From: Thalassotalea sp. Sam97
GTDB lineage: Bacteria > Pseudomonadota > Gammaproteobacteria > Enterobacterales > Alteromonadaceae
Reading direction: 5' to 3'
Length of the DNA stretch: 64,000 bases
Assembly: GCF_041379765.1 (NCBI RefSeq)
Contig: NZ_CP166919.1
Coordinates: forward strand, 3,162,001 to 3,226,000
Part shown: positions 8,439-18,009 of the stretch, in pieces
How the letters are laid out: every line of letters begins with the position of its first letter
Position numbering within the stretch: position 1 is the stretch's first letter
Made by a program: the position numbers and the translations under genes
Notes under the pieces: model-generated
What the model saw: the letters and a program-made list of their open reading frames with translations, nothing else
Told to the model about the DNA's origin: nothing
Database searches by the model: none

Positions 8439-10508
8439 TTAAAGGTTTTCTGTTACAATTCGCGGTGTAACAAAGATAAGCAATTCTTTTTTCTCGTTAA
8501 ATTCATTAGCTGTGCGGAACAACCAACCAATATATGGAATATCCCCTAGTACCGGTACCTTAGAAACGGCATTGATAATCTGTTGCTGGTAAATACCACC
8601 TAGTACAATCGTTTCACCATTGTTCACCAATACTTGGGTACCGATTTCTTGGGTATCAATTGCTGTCGCCAAACCGGTTCCTGTAGAAACCGTATCACCA
8701 CGGGTATCTTGGGTAATAACCAAATCAAGAATAATGCGGTTATCTGGAGTGATTTGCGGTGTCACTCGTAACCCTAAAATTGCCTTTTTAAAAGTTACCG
8801 ATGTTGCTCCACTCGATGCAGCTTGAACAAAAGGAATTTCCGTACCTTGTTCAATATACGCTTCTTTTTGATTCGATGTGGTAATACGCGGGCTGGCAAT
8901 GATTTCCCCCTTATTCTCTTGCTCCATTGCCGATAGCTCAAGATCTAAGATCGTACCATCGGCAAGGCGAGCTACCTGAAAGGCAATACTGCCGGCAGGA
9001 TCCGCAACAGGTAAATTAACATTTAGGCGCTCATCAATCGATGGGATTATACCGCCATTAGCAAGGTCTGCACCTTCTAAGCTACCTGCTGATGCGGTAT
9101 CGCTACCATTGGATGTCATGCCCCAACGAATACCTAAATCTTCACTGATATTATCTTTCACCGTTACCATTCGAGATTCAATCACAACTTGGCGAATTGG
9201 AATATCTAAGACGTTGATCATGCGCTTAACATCATCAATGCTTTTCGCGGTATCACGAATTAATAAGGTATTGGTGCGATCATCAACGGTAACACTACCT
9301 CGATCTGATAACAGGCTTGTGCCTTCATTTTTTAGTAGCGATGCAAAGTCAGTCGCTTTAGCGTAGTTAATTTGTATATACTCTGCGTATAGCGGCGCCA
9401 ATTCTGATACTTGCTGTTGAGCTTGCAGTTCTTTCGCTTCGCGCGCCATTAACTCTTCATTCGGGGCAATCATCAGTATGTTGCCATCTAAACGCTTTCC
9501 TAAACCTTTGACCTTAAGAATGATATCAAGAGCCTGATCCCAAGGCACACCATCAAGACGCAAGGTAATATTACCGTTTACCGTATCGCTGGTTACTAAG
9601 TTAAAGCCATTATAGTCGGCAATAATCTGCAATACGGTACGGATCGGGATGTCTTGGAAGTTTAATGAGATGGCTTTACCATTAAACTCTTTGCCATCTT
9701 CCATGTAACTTTTTTTCTCTTCTTGCTCTTTTATTGTTAAGGAGAAGATATTATCAATTTGGTCGTGCTCGAATTGGAATGCCTTACTGGTTTCAATCTC
9801 CAACCGTGCATTATTGCCTTCTTTAAACGTTTCGATACTCTTAACCAATGTACCAAAATCAGTCACATCAAGTTTGTACAACAACTCGTCCATAATGGCG
9901 GTGTTGTAAAACTCGACATTTATCTTGCCTAGCTTATCGGTAACATCAACGGCAGACTTATTATCATCAAGAAACACCAGTACTTGCCCGGCACTCCCCT
10001 CGCCTTTACGAAAATCGATGGCTTGAATACCATTAATAAAGCTACTGGTGTCAACTTTAGAGTCTGGCTTATCAAAGGTTGACATGCTATTTAACAATAT
10101 TACGAACTTTCCTTCGATAATATCGGTTTGATATAGCTTTAATTCATCAAGATAAATCGTCGCTTTAACCTGACCGCCACCTTTTTGCACATCGATATAT
10201 TTAACACCAGCATGGTTTACTTGAGTTTTAGCTAATGGCTCAATAAACGAATCTGCGTTAAATACGACTTCGATTCGTGCCGGCTCCGCATAAGTTTTTA
10301 CAACGGGTTGATTACTCAATGGATGATCAAAACCGAAGGTGAATTCAATTTCATCAGCGAGCAATGTATTGTAGTAAATGTCATTTAATTGACCCGCAGC
10401 AAAACTTGGCATGGCAGCTAAGGTAATGGCACCAGCAACAAAACCGTTAAACAGCACCTTTTTAACGGGTGCTAACACATGGCTATTGAAAAACTTCAAA
10501 CTGATCAT
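8439..10508 (-). CDS. pilQ: Type IV pilus secretin
   Basis: Forms the outer membrane channel through which the pilus passes. After a signal peptide (cleavage near FAAG) come an AMIN-type N-terminal part, an STN/N-domain region (NFQDIPIRTVLQIIADYNG), a secretin N1 domain and the C-terminal secretin barrel with the signature VPVLGDIPYIGWLF near the end. Length 689 residues is typical. Its ATG overlaps the pilP stop by one base, and AAGGA precedes it. Last gene of pilMNOPQ. Confidence 0.96.
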   Translation of the reverse strand: MISLKFFNSHVLAPVKKVLFNGFVAGAITLAAMPSFAAGQLNDIYYNTLLADEIEFTFGFDHPLSNQPVVKTYAEPARIEVVFNADSFIEPLAKTQVNHAGVKYIDVQKGGGQVKATIYLDELKLYQTDIIEGKFVILLNSMSTFDKPDSKVDTSSFINGIQAIDFRKGEGSAGQVLVFLDDNKSAVDVTDKLGKINVEFYNTAIMDELLYKLDVTDFGTLVKSIETFKEGNNARLEIETSKAFQFEHDQIDNIFSLTIKEQEEKKSYMEDGKEFNGKAISLNFQDIPIRTVLQIIADYNGFNLVTSDTVNGNITLRLDGVPWDQALDIILKVKGLGKRLDGNILMIAPNEELMAREAKELQAQQQVSELAPLYAEYIQINYAKATDFASLLKNEGTSLLSDRGSVTVDDRTNTLLIRDTAKSIDDVKRMINVLDIPIRQVVIESRMVTVKDNISEDLGIRWGMTSNGSDTASAGSLEGADLANGGIIPSIDERLNVNLPVADPAGSIAFQVARLADGTILDLELSAMEQENKGEIIASPRITTSNQKEAYIEQGTEIPFVQAASSGATSVTFKKAILGLRVTPQITPDNRIILDLVITQDTRGDTVSTGTGLATAIDTQEIGTQVLVNNGETIVLGGIYQQQIINAVSKVPVLGDIPYIGWLFRTANEFNEKKELLIFVTPRIVTENL

Positions 10509-11041
10509 TAATTCCTTTGCCCCTTAAACTCTGTATCAATCATTGCTACCGTGGTCTCACGCTCAACCCAACAGCCTGCGCCATCAGGAATAAGCTCAAC
10601 GATAATGATTTCTTCGTCTGCAACGCTGATAATTCGGCCATTATATAGCCCTAAATAACTGCCAATAGACACGCGGTGTAACGCATTGTCTCCGGATTCG
10701 ACTAACGCCCACAATATCCCCTCTTCGCCAAGCGTGCCACGCATACTCAGAGTATCTAAGGCAAACTTTTCAAGTGGTTGTTTGCGGCGCCTCGGGTCTG
10801 GGTGTAAACAATCTGAAACTTGCTGCATCTTCTCCTGAATCGCTTCAGGCTTAGGTGCAACAAACGGGCTACGTAACGCAAACGCTGAATAATCGAAATG
10901 ATTAAACTCGTGAATCGCAGGCATTGGCTTTATACGACTTGGTGTAGACGCTTTTACTTTATCTATATGGGCCTGTAAGTCTGTCTTGTCATCAAAACAC
11001 CCTACTAGCAACAGCAGGGGCAAATATCGTAGTAAACGCAT
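10508..11041 (-). CDS. pilP: Type IV pilus inner membrane lipoprotein PilP
   Basis: A lipoprotein signal with lipobox LVGC (Cys15) is followed by a short linker and the beta-sandwich domain (FALDTLSMRGTLG... IGSYLGLYNGRI). PilP joins the PilMNO inner-membrane complex to the secretin PilQ. It overlaps its neighbours by one base on each side, showing translational coupling within the pil operon. Length 177 is normal. Confidence 0.94.
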   Translation of the reverse strand: MRLLRYLPLLLLVGCFDDKTDLQAHIDKVKASTPSRIKPMPAIHEFNHFDYSAFALRSPFVAPKPEAIQEKMQQVSDCLHPDPRRRKQPLEKFALDTLSMRGTLGEEGILWALVESGDNALHRVSIGSYLGLYNGRIISVADEEIIIVELIPDGAGCWVERETTVAMIDTEFKGQRN

Positions 11042-11640
11042 TACTCTGCTGTCTCCCTATACTTGTATGTTTTCGCCTGCAAGGTTAAGGTCAACGACCC
11101 CTCGTTTCCTTTTTTGTTGGCGTTGGTAATAGAAAAATCATGTAACGTAACAATTCGTGGCAACCCTGAGATCTTACTTACGAACTCACCAAAGTCGTGG
11201 TATGTTCCGCTAACTTGCACTTCGATCGGCAACTCAACGTAAAATTTTTGCTGTATTTCAGGTTGCCAATTTAGCTTTTTAAAATCCAACCTTGAGGTGG
11301 TGCCAACAAAGGTTATATCATCAAGCAAACCAGGGGTTTCATGACTCTCTGGAAGACGCTTAATTTGATTAGCAAACATCTCTTCGGCTTCTTCCATTTG
11401 ATCACGGAACAACTCTAGGTTGGCAGAAACAAAGTACTTAGCTTCATAATCGGATTTTAGTTTTTGCTCCTGGGCAATTTCACGATCAAGCTCGGTAATT
11501 TTATCGCTGACCAAAATAAAGTAAGCGACGTAGCCGATGAACAACACCAAAACGACCGAGAGAATTATTTTTGCCGTTTTCGGCCACTGACCAATATTAT
11601 TGAGGTCTAAGTCGTTTAATTCATTTAAATCAATATTCAT
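11041..11640 (-). CDS. pilO: Type IV pilus alignment protein PilO
   Basis: One N-terminal membrane helix (about residues 25-47), a coiled coil (DREIAQEQKLKSDYEAK) and a periplasmic ferredoxin-like domain, the standard PilO layout. It heterodimerises with PilN to form the periplasmic part of the alignment complex. One-base overlaps with pilN and pilP. Length 199. Confidence 0.94.
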   Translation of the reverse strand: MNIDLNELNDLDLNNIGQWPKTAKIILSVVLVLFIGYVAYFILVSDKITELDREIAQEQKLKSDYEAKYFVSANLELFRDQMEEAEEMFANQIKRLPESHETPGLLDDITFVGTTSRLDFKKLNWQPEIQQKFYVELPIEVQVSGTYHDFGEFVSKISGLPRIVTLHDFSITNANKKGNEGSLTLTLQAKTYKYRETAE

Positions 11641-12221
11641 TATCGACGACCTCCCTTCGCTGTCAGAGAATCGGCTTGCAATAAACCTTGAATGCGCAAT
11701 GACATCTTAAAATCACTCAATAACTTACTGTCTTTACCGCTACTGCTAATAAATTGCAGCTCGGCATCAGCAAGCAGTGCAGAACTTTGCACTTCACGGA
11801 TCATATTGGCTAAGTGGTTATTCGATTCGCTCTTACCTTCAAGCAACAATTGGTTGTCTTGTTTGGTTAACCGAGTTAAATACACCCCTGATGGCACAAT
11901 TTTCGCGATTTCATCTAACACTTGAGTACCAACGTTACGACTTTTTTGTAGCTGCTCAATCAATGACATACGCTGAATAAGGTCGCGCTTTTTCTCTTCT
12001 AAGGTTTTTATTTCAGCAATACGCGCGTCGAGAATGCGAATTTCATTGGTCAAAAATTGGTTACGGGCACGTTGGCCATCAATTTTCGCTTGATAGTACT
12101 GGGCAAATAAAAACACACACAAGAAGGTTACAAGCGTTAAAAATAGCAACAGAGAAAAGAATTGTTTTTGCCTTAAGCGCTGTGCTTCTTCACGCCAAGG
12201 CAATAAATTTATATGTGGCAT
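11640..12221 (-). CDS. pilN: Type IV pilus alignment protein PilN
   Basis: The cytoplasmic N-terminus carries INLLPWREE (residues 4-12), the conserved motif that binds the groove of PilM. A single membrane helix (about 23-45), a coiled coil and a periplasmic domain follow. It overlaps pilM by 13 bp and pilO by one. Length 193 is normal. Confidence 0.95.
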   Translation of the reverse strand: MPHINLLPWREEAQRLRQKQFFSLLLFLTLVTFLCVFLFAQYYQAKIDGQRARNQFLTNEIRILDARIAEIKTLEEKKRDLIQRMSLIEQLQKSRNVGTQVLDEIAKIVPSGVYLTRLTKQDNQLLLEGKSESNNHLANMIREVQSSALLADAELQFISSSGKDSKLLSDFKMSLRIQGLLQADSLTAKGGRR

Positions 12222-13288
12222 GGCGAAAAACTCCTCATCGCCAAACCTGTCGCCACCATTAATTGCGGTGCAACAAGCGCGAGTTCATCTTCATCAATAT
12301 GCTGACTTATCAACATATCTTGAAATGGATTAGCAATAACTGCATGAATACCTAATTCAGCAGACAATAGCTCTTGAATATTTTCTAGTCCGGCTGTACC
12401 ACCAGAAAGAACTAGATAGTCGAGTTTTTCTTTACCACTAAAGGTTAGGTACATTTGGATGGCACGACGTATCTGTTGAATCAACGTTGTTTGGAATGGG
12501 GCTAATACTTCAAATGTATAGGTTGGTGGCAATTCGCCAGCAATCTTTTCTTTTTCAGCTTCTTCAAACGACTTATTGTAATAAGAGACGATTGAGCGGG
12601 TGTATTGTTCTGAGCCAAACAACTGATCACGGCTGTAGATGTTGGTTTCCGATTCAACAACGGTAAACAGGGTCATGGTTGCGCCAATATCGATAAATGC
12701 GACCGTTTTATCGGCGATATCGTCCGGTAACGAAGATAGACACAAATCAGCAGCGCGACTTAATGCGTATGATTCAACATCGACCACTTTCGCCTTAAAC
12801 CCCCCGGCATCAAGCGCTGCGACACGCGCTTCAACGGTGTCTTTTCGAGCAGCACTCAGCAATACGTTAACCTTACTTGGATCTGATTCATTGACGTCAA
12901 GCTTTTCAAAATCCAGACTCACTTCATCTAACGGGTATGGAATCAAACTGTCGGCTTCGATTTCAATTTGGCTGGCCAACTCATCGTCATTGAGGGACAC
13001 ATCCATGTAAATAAGCTTGGTAATAACGGTAGAGCCAGAAATAGCTACGGCGGCATTTTGTACGGAGGATACGACGCGCTTGCGTAGTTTGCGGATAATA
13101 TTGCTAACCGCTTCGATATCTTGAATTTTGCGATCTACAACAACACCTTTGGGGATAGGCTCGACAGCATAAGCCTCAAGATGATAGCCATCTTTATCTT
13201 CACTGATTAATACTGCTTTGGCGGCATGCGAACCTATGTCTATGCCAACCATTTTAGTAGCGTTCTTATTCCATAGCTTACTAAGCAT
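12209..13288 (-). CDS. pilM: Type IV pilus assembly ATPase-fold protein PilM
   Basis: Actin/FtsA-like cytoplasmic protein that binds PilN. The phosphate-1 motif GIDIGSHAAKAV (about residues 15-26), the FIDIGATMTLF phosphate-2 motif and the LSGGTAGLENI adenosine motif are visible. First gene of pilMNOPQ; it is divergent from mrcA, with promoters of both packed into the gap of about 140 bp. This arrangement is conserved in Pseudomonas, Vibrio and Shewanella. Confidence 0.95.
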   Translation of the reverse strand: MLSKLWNKNATKMVGIDIGSHAAKAVLISEDKDGYHLEAYAVEPIPKGVVVDRKIQDIEAVSNIIRKLRKRVVSSVQNAAVAISGSTVITKLIYMDVSLNDDELASQIEIEADSLIPYPLDEVSLDFEKLDVNESDPSKVNVLLSAARKDTVEARVAALDAGGFKAKVVDVESYALSRAADLCLSSLPDDIADKTVAFIDIGATMTLFTVVESETNIYSRDQLFGSEQYTRSIVSYYNKSFEEAEKEKIAGELPPTYTFEVLAPFQTTLIQQIRRAIQMYLTFSGKEKLDYLVLSGGTAGLENIQELLSAELGIHAVIANPFQDMLISQHIDEDELALVAPQLMVATGLAMRSFSPCHI

Positions 13289-13426
13289 ATCTTCCCATCA
13301 ATTATTATTGTTATTTTAACTACGCTAACATTAAATCATATTATCGCTAAAAATACATTTATTACAGCGCTAATGTCGTTATACTGATAATATTAATCAC
13401 AGTCTTTGAGAAATGGTAGTATTTTT

Positions 13427-16024
13427 GTGCAAATTTTCAAAAGGTTAGTCAAATTATTGGCAGCCCTTATGTTACTTGGCTTACTCACAGTAGGAGCATT
13501 GTATCTATACGTAAAAGACGATTTGCCGAGTGTTGAGGTATTGCGAGATATACAATTGCAAATCCCAATGCAAATTTATTCTGCCGAGGGTAAACTGATA
13601 TCCCAGTACGGTACTAAGCGTCGTATTCCGGTTAAATTAGAAGACATGCCGGACAAACTTATTCAAGCGTTTCTCGCTACCGAAGACAATCGTTTCTATG
13701 AGCACTTTGGCGTTGACCCTATCGGTATGTTCCGCGCCGCATTTTTATGGGTAAGTACCGGTGAAATACAAGGTGGTGCGAGTACCATCACCATGCAAAC
13801 CGCACGTAATTTCTTTTTAACCAGAGAGCAAAAAATTACCCGCAAGATACGAGAAATATTCATCTCGCTCCATATGGAGAGGCTACTCAGCAAGGACCAA
13901 ATATTAGAGCTGTATTTAAATAAAATTGAGCTAAGTCATCGTGCGTTTGGTGTAGGTGCTGCAGCGCAAGTCTATTACGGCAAGCAACTTGATGAATTAA
14001 CTCTTGGGGAAATTGCGGTTATCGCCGGCTTACCGAAAGCGCCAAGCACCTATAACCCGATTAGTAATCCCAAGCGCGCCAAGTTTCGTCGCACAACAGT
14101 GCTACAGCGTATGTTAGTAAGTGGTTACATCACCCAAGAAGAATTTAATCAAGCTAATAGTGAAGAAATCCACACTAAAAGACATGGTGTCGACATTCAG
14201 TTAAGCGCACCATATGTTGCCGAAATGGCCAATAAAAAAGTGCTTGAAATGTATGGTAGTGACTACGCTTACACCAAAGGTTTAAAAGTATATACAACCG
14301 TGCAATCTGAGCTACAAGTTGCGGCTCGAGATGCTGTGGTCAACAACATTTACGCCTACGATCAACGCCATGGCTACCGTGGACCTGTGCAATACTTGTG
14401 GTTAGCCGCAAAAGATAAAGTTATCACACTTAACAAAGCTAAAGACTACAAAGACGCCGAGGAGCTAGAATCATTTAAGCAAATGATCAATGCCCTTCCC
14501 GAGCTACCCGTTAGCAAAGATCGACAACTTGAAGCCATATCAGCGGTAGAGGCTTTCCGTGATTTACAGGCTGCATTAGTTATCAATGTTGCCGAAAAGA
14601 GCGCAGACATTATGACCACGAGTGGTGAGATGCTCACTCTTGATTGGGATGGATTGAAATGGGCACGTCGATTTATTGACGATAAAACACAAGGCCGGGC
14701 ACCAACTAAGGCCGCAGATGTGGTACTCAGTGGTGAAGTTATTCTGATTCGCCCACTCAATGCGGACAGTTGGCAACTCAGTCAAGTTCCGGAGGTTTCA
14801 GCAGGTCTAGTCGCCATATCACCAGATAACGGTGCCATATTAGCCAGTATCGGGGGCTATAGTTTTAAGCAAAGTCAATTTAACCGTATTACCCAAGCTA
14901 ATCGTCAGGTTGGTTCAAATATTAAACCGTTTGTTTATTCTGCCGCATTAAAACATGGTTATACGTTAGCATCGATCGTTAATGATGCGCCCATTAACCA
15001 ATGGGATAAAAGCTCGGGTTTTGTTTGGCGTCCTAAAAATTCACCTGCCGTTTATGAAGGTCCACTGACGGTCAGAACAGGTTTAGCAAAGTCGAAAAAC
15101 GTTATGTCAGTGAGGTTACTAAGAGGCATTAAAATCAATAACCTTATTGATCACCTGATAAAATTTGGCATCGATCGCAGCGCTTTACCAAAGAACGAAT
15201 CGATAGCGTTAGGATCACCGTCTTTTACACCGTTACAAGTGGTTACCGGCTATTCTGCCTTTGCTAACCAAGGTTTTTTAATAGCACCATACATTATTGA
15301 GCGTATCGAAGATGCTAATGGTGAAATACTATATCAAGCTGAACCAAAGATAGCCTGCTTAGAGTGTGAGCAAGCGCAATTGCAGTATGCTAGTGATTTC
15401 GATCCCAATAGCCAAATCGATGTCAACTTACTCACTAAGCCAGTGGCACCACGTATTTTATCACGTGGTAATGCGTTTTTAGTCACCGAAGCGATGAACA
15501 GCGTGATTTGGGGTGGCGGTGGCGACTGGTCGAAAGGCACCGGCTGGAGCGGTACAGGTTGGCGCGCAAAAGCGCTTAAACGTCGTGATATCGCTGGCAA
15601 AACAGGAACAACTAACGAGTCTAAAGATGCTTGGTTTACAGGCTTTAGCCGACACCTAGCCGCAAGCAGCTGGATAGGCTTTGACGATCCGAGTCGTAAC
15701 CTTGGTCGTACTCGTGTGAACCGAAATATGGGCAAGAAACAAACTGCGGGCGCTGAAGCTGGTGCTAACGCCGCTCAGCCTGCTTGGATTGCCTTTATGC
15801 AACAAGCGCTAACACAGTATCCTTATGCACCATTTCCTCGTCCCGATGATATTGTTTCAATAAGAATTGATAAAAAAACAGGTAAGCGTACCAATAAAAC
15901 CGATTCAAGCACTCGTTTTGAATATTTTATTCAAGGGACTGAACCACAAGAATGGGTCGTTGAAGACAATATTGAAGAAATTTTACAGCCGGAATTAAGT
16001 CCAAGTGAGGAAGAAATATTCTAA
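13427..16024 (+). CDS. mrcA: Penicillin-binding protein 1A
   Basis: Bifunctional peptidoglycan glycosyltransferase/transpeptidase anchored in the inner membrane. After one N-terminal helix, the GT51 domain shows the catalytic Glu in ATEDNRFYEHFGVDP and the GGASTITMQ motif. An OB-like insert follows (about residues 300-420). The transpeptidase has SxxK as SNIKPF, SxN as SKN and KTGT. The GTG at 13427 gives a start like the E. coli protein; a TTG at 13406 adds seven residues with no ribosome binding site. Length about 865. Divergent from pilM. Confidence 0.95.
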   Translation: MQIFKRLVKLLAALMLLGLLTVGALYLYVKDDLPSVEVLRDIQLQIPMQIYSAEGKLISQYGTKRRIPVKLEDMPDKLIQAFLATEDNRFYEHFGVDPIGMFRAAFLWVSTGEIQGGASTITMQTARNFFLTREQKITRKIREIFISLHMERLLSKDQILELYLNKIELSHRAFGVGAAAQVYYGKQLDELTLGEIAVIAGLPKAPSTYNPISNPKRAKFRRTTVLQRMLVSGYITQEEFNQANSEEIHTKRHGVDIQLSAPYVAEMANKKVLEMYGSDYAYTKGLKVYTTVQSELQVAARDAVVNNIYAYDQRHGYRGPVQYLWLAAKDKVITLNKAKDYKDAEELESFKQMINALPELPVSKDRQLEAISAVEAFRDLQAALVINVAEKSADIMTTSGEMLTLDWDGLKWARRFIDDKTQGRAPTKAADVVLSGEVILIRPLNADSWQLSQVPEVSAGLVAISPDNGAILASIGGYSFKQSQFNRITQANRQVGSNIKPFVYSAALKHGYTLASIVNDAPINQWDKSSGFVWRPKNSPAVYEGPLTVRTGLAKSKNVMSVRLLRGIKINNLIDHLIKFGIDRSALPKNESIALGSPSFTPLQVVTGYSAFANQGFLIAPYIIERIEDANGEILYQAEPKIACLECEQAQLQYASDFDPNSQIDVNLLTKPVAPRILSRGNAFLVTEAMNSVIWGGGGDWSKGTGWSGTGWRAKALKRRDIAGKTGTTNESKDAWFTGFSRHLAASSWIGFDDPSRNLGRTRVNRNMGKKQTAGAEAGANAAQPAWIAFMQQALTQYPYAPFPRPDDIVSIRIDKKTGKRTNKTDSSTRFEYFIQGTEPQEWVVEDNIEEILQPELSPSEEEIF

Positions 16025-16071
16025 GCCAGCTCCGACTTGCTCAGCATCCGCAGCGTTGATTTAAATGAAAA

Positions 16072-16105
16072 CGCCGACCTAGAACCTTCATCTAGGGCGA
16101 GTTTT
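16072..16105 (+). terminator. Probable weak terminator after mrcA
   Basis: CCTAGA (16078-16083) pairs with TCTAGG (16091-16096); outer CGC/GCG bases can extend the stem. A short T stretch (GAGTTTTATC) follows. The rest of 16106-16297 holds the mscS promoter and nothing else I recognise. Confidence 0.4.
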
Positions 16106-16297
16106 ATCAGCATCACATGCTACGCTGCTGCAATTGCTTGGTTGCACCTTTAAACCAGTGAAAATGTTTATCTTAAATGAGCCTTCAAGCAACTCTTGTA
16201 TGCTCGGTTGAGGTTGTGTTTTTATATCGAGTGACCACTTTCAAGCAAAATCGTCTATGCTTTTTTAACATAAACAACAAAAATGCTTGGAGTGGCA

Positions 16298-17200
16298 ATG
16301 GACCCGGTAGAAACAACAGAACCCATTGAAAATATTGAGAGTATGGTCGTACAAAGCGTGCAAGGTCATCTCGATGCCTTTATTCAATGGTTAATGAGTT
16401 TTTCCGTGACCTTAGTCGCTGCATTCGTCGTTTTATGGATTTCTTTTTGGCTTGTTAAACGCATTCTCAACTTTTTAGATGCAGCAATGACTCGACGAAA
16501 AGTTGAGATCACCCTACATAAATTCTTACTCAACATTATTAGTCTCGCTTTAAAAGCGATTTGCTTGATTATCTTTGCCTCAATGATTGGCGTTGAGACG
16601 GCATCTCTGATTGCTTTGCTTGGTGCGGCGGGCTTAGCGGTTGGTTTAGCGATACAAGGTAGTTTAGCGAACTTCGCCGGCGGTATTATCATTCTCTTCT
16701 TCCGTCCATTTAAAGCTGGTGATGTTATTCAAGCGCAAGGCTTTACCGGTAAAATTGAAGAGATTCAGATCTTTAATACAATACTCATCACCTTTGATAA
16801 CCGAAAGATATTCATTCCTAATGGCATGCTATCTAACGGCTGTTTAATTAATGACTTTGCGCACCCTACACGACGCGTCGACATGCGTTTTGGCGTGAGT
16901 TATAGCGATTCCATTCCGCATGTGCGACAAGTAATCAGCAGTGTACTCGATGCCGATGAACGAATTCTAAAAACACCACCCCCTGACATATTCGTCGTTG
17001 AACATGGCGCGAGCTCGGTCAATTTTGTGGTTCGCCCATGGGTAAGGACAGAAGATTATTGGCCTGTTTATTTTTCGGTCCATGAAGAACTTAAATTAGC
17101 ATTTGATAAAGAAGGGATTAGTATTCCTTTCCCACAAACAGATGTACATATTATTGCGCAACCAAATAACAGCATCACAAATGCCCCACCTTCGCCATAG
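16298..17200 (+). CDS. mscS: Small-conductance mechanosensitive channel, MscS family
   Basis: Inner-membrane channel that releases osmolytes on hypo-osmotic shock. Helices TM1 and TM2 (about residues 25-50 and 70-95) precede the pore helix TM3, with the Gly/Ala-rich LLGAAGLAVGLAIQGSLANFAGG and the following FFRPFKAGDVI. The beta domain and C-terminal alpha/beta domain match E. coli MscS in length (about 300). I chose the ATG at 16298, preceded by TTGGAG at five bases; the ATG at 16283 overlaps that site. Single-gene transcript. Confidence 0.93.
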   Translation: MDPVETTEPIENIESMVVQSVQGHLDAFIQWLMSFSVTLVAAFVVLWISFWLVKRILNFLDAAMTRRKVEITLHKFLLNIISLALKAICLIIFASMIGVETASLIALLGAAGLAVGLAIQGSLANFAGGIIILFFRPFKAGDVIQAQGFTGKIEEIQIFNTILITFDNRKIFIPNGMLSNGCLINDFAHPTRRVDMRFGVSYSDSIPHVRQVISSVLDADERILKTPPPDIFVVEHGASSVNFVVRPWVRTEDYWPVYFSVHEELKLAFDKEGISIPFPQTDVHIIAQPNNSITNAPPSP

Positions 17201-17282
17201 GTTCAGTGCGGGGCAACAAAAACCCGCACGAAAATTACATCTTGGTGACAGTTTTTTCAAAGGCACTACGTATAATAGCTCC

Positions 17283-17360
17283 CGAATGATTTTTCATTCG
17301 TTTTCTCTCCCTGAGATATCCCTTTTTATTTTGCCCTACAATCTTGTAGGGCTTTTTTTT
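17283..17360 (+). ncRNA. Candidate small RNA or leader transcript
   Basis: A perfect TATAAT at 17271-17276 (weak -35) would start a transcript near 17283. It would begin with a 7-bp hairpin (CGAATGA/TCATTCG, 17283-17300), continue with an unpaired pyrimidine-rich stretch containing CTCTCCCT and end at a strong terminator (17333-17360). About 78 nt with 5' hairpin, anti-Shine-Dalgarno-like linker and terminator is a typical Hfq-dependent sRNA layout. The alternative is an attenuator leader for the gene at 17402. No known sRNA family recognised. Confidence 0.4.
17333..17360 (+). terminator. Strong intrinsic terminator
   Basis: GCCCTACA (17333-17340) pairs with TGTAGGGC (17345-17352) around ATCT, followed by eight T. 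It lies 130 bp past mscS and 41 bp before the next ATG. Confidence 0.9.
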
Positions 17361-17401
17361 ATCTGCGAAAATGTCGCATCGACAGCAAATTATTTACTTG
17401 C

Positions 17402-17869
17402 ATGAAAAAATCCATCTATAGCCTCATTTTACTATCCCTTTCAGTAACAAGCGCAACCGTAGCTAATGAACAGCAAAACAACGACTTGGTCAATGCTTTT
17501 GCTGAGCAACATCAACAGCTAATGCCTAAAGTTGCTGTTGCTGATATGTATGCCGGATGCCTGTTGGCAAAACAACAAACTCCGCCGTCGATGGCTGAAT
17601 TGATTTTAAAGACCGATAAAAAAGAGTTGGCGGACAACCTTATCAACTGCTTAGGCGATAGTTCGCTCGCATCGGATGTTGCCCTTAATAGTGGAATCCG
17701 CGCCTGCTTTTTAGATCAAATGAGCAACCTTGAAGCTGACCAGCGCCAGCAAAACATGCAACAAGTTGAAGCAGCGATCACACAGCTCCCTCGTGCTGAG
17801 CGACAAAAAAGTTTCACTCAATGTGTCAATAACCAAACGCTCAAATATCTGTCGCCAACGACACCATAG
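17402..17869 (+). CDS. Exported protein of unknown function with four cysteines
   Basis: I do not recognise this family. A signal peptide (residues 1-21, ending TVAN) is followed by about 130 mostly helical, Gln-rich residues with cysteines at 53, 83, 102 and 141 that could form two disulfides in the periplasm. No clear Shine-Dalgarno precedes the ATG, and a strong terminator lies 41 bp upstream, so expression depends on read-through or on an unseen short promoter. The ORF is intact and the signal peptide supports it being real. Confidence 0.65.
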   Translation: MKKSIYSLILLSLSVTSATVANEQQNNDLVNAFAEQHQQLMPKVAVADMYAGCLLAKQQTPPSMAELILKTDKKELADNLINCLGDSSLASDVALNSGIRACFLDQMSNLEADQRQQNMQQVEAAITQLPRAERQKSFTQCVNNQTLKYLSPTTP

Positions 17870-18009
17870 TTAGCTGATATTAAGGTAATAAACGTGATAC
17901 AAGATAAGCAGGTTATTCGCCTAACCAAACTGTTGGCTAGATGCTTGAATTCACCCATAAGATTGCTAACATATCGCCTTTATCATTCTTATGCTGTTTA
18001 CCGTTTACT

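Noticed and set aside
13300..13405. AT-rich TATACT/TATAAT-like hexamers between pilM and mrcA as named promoters
   Set aside because: Several equally good -10 matches and no clear -35; a specific promoter call would be guesswork.
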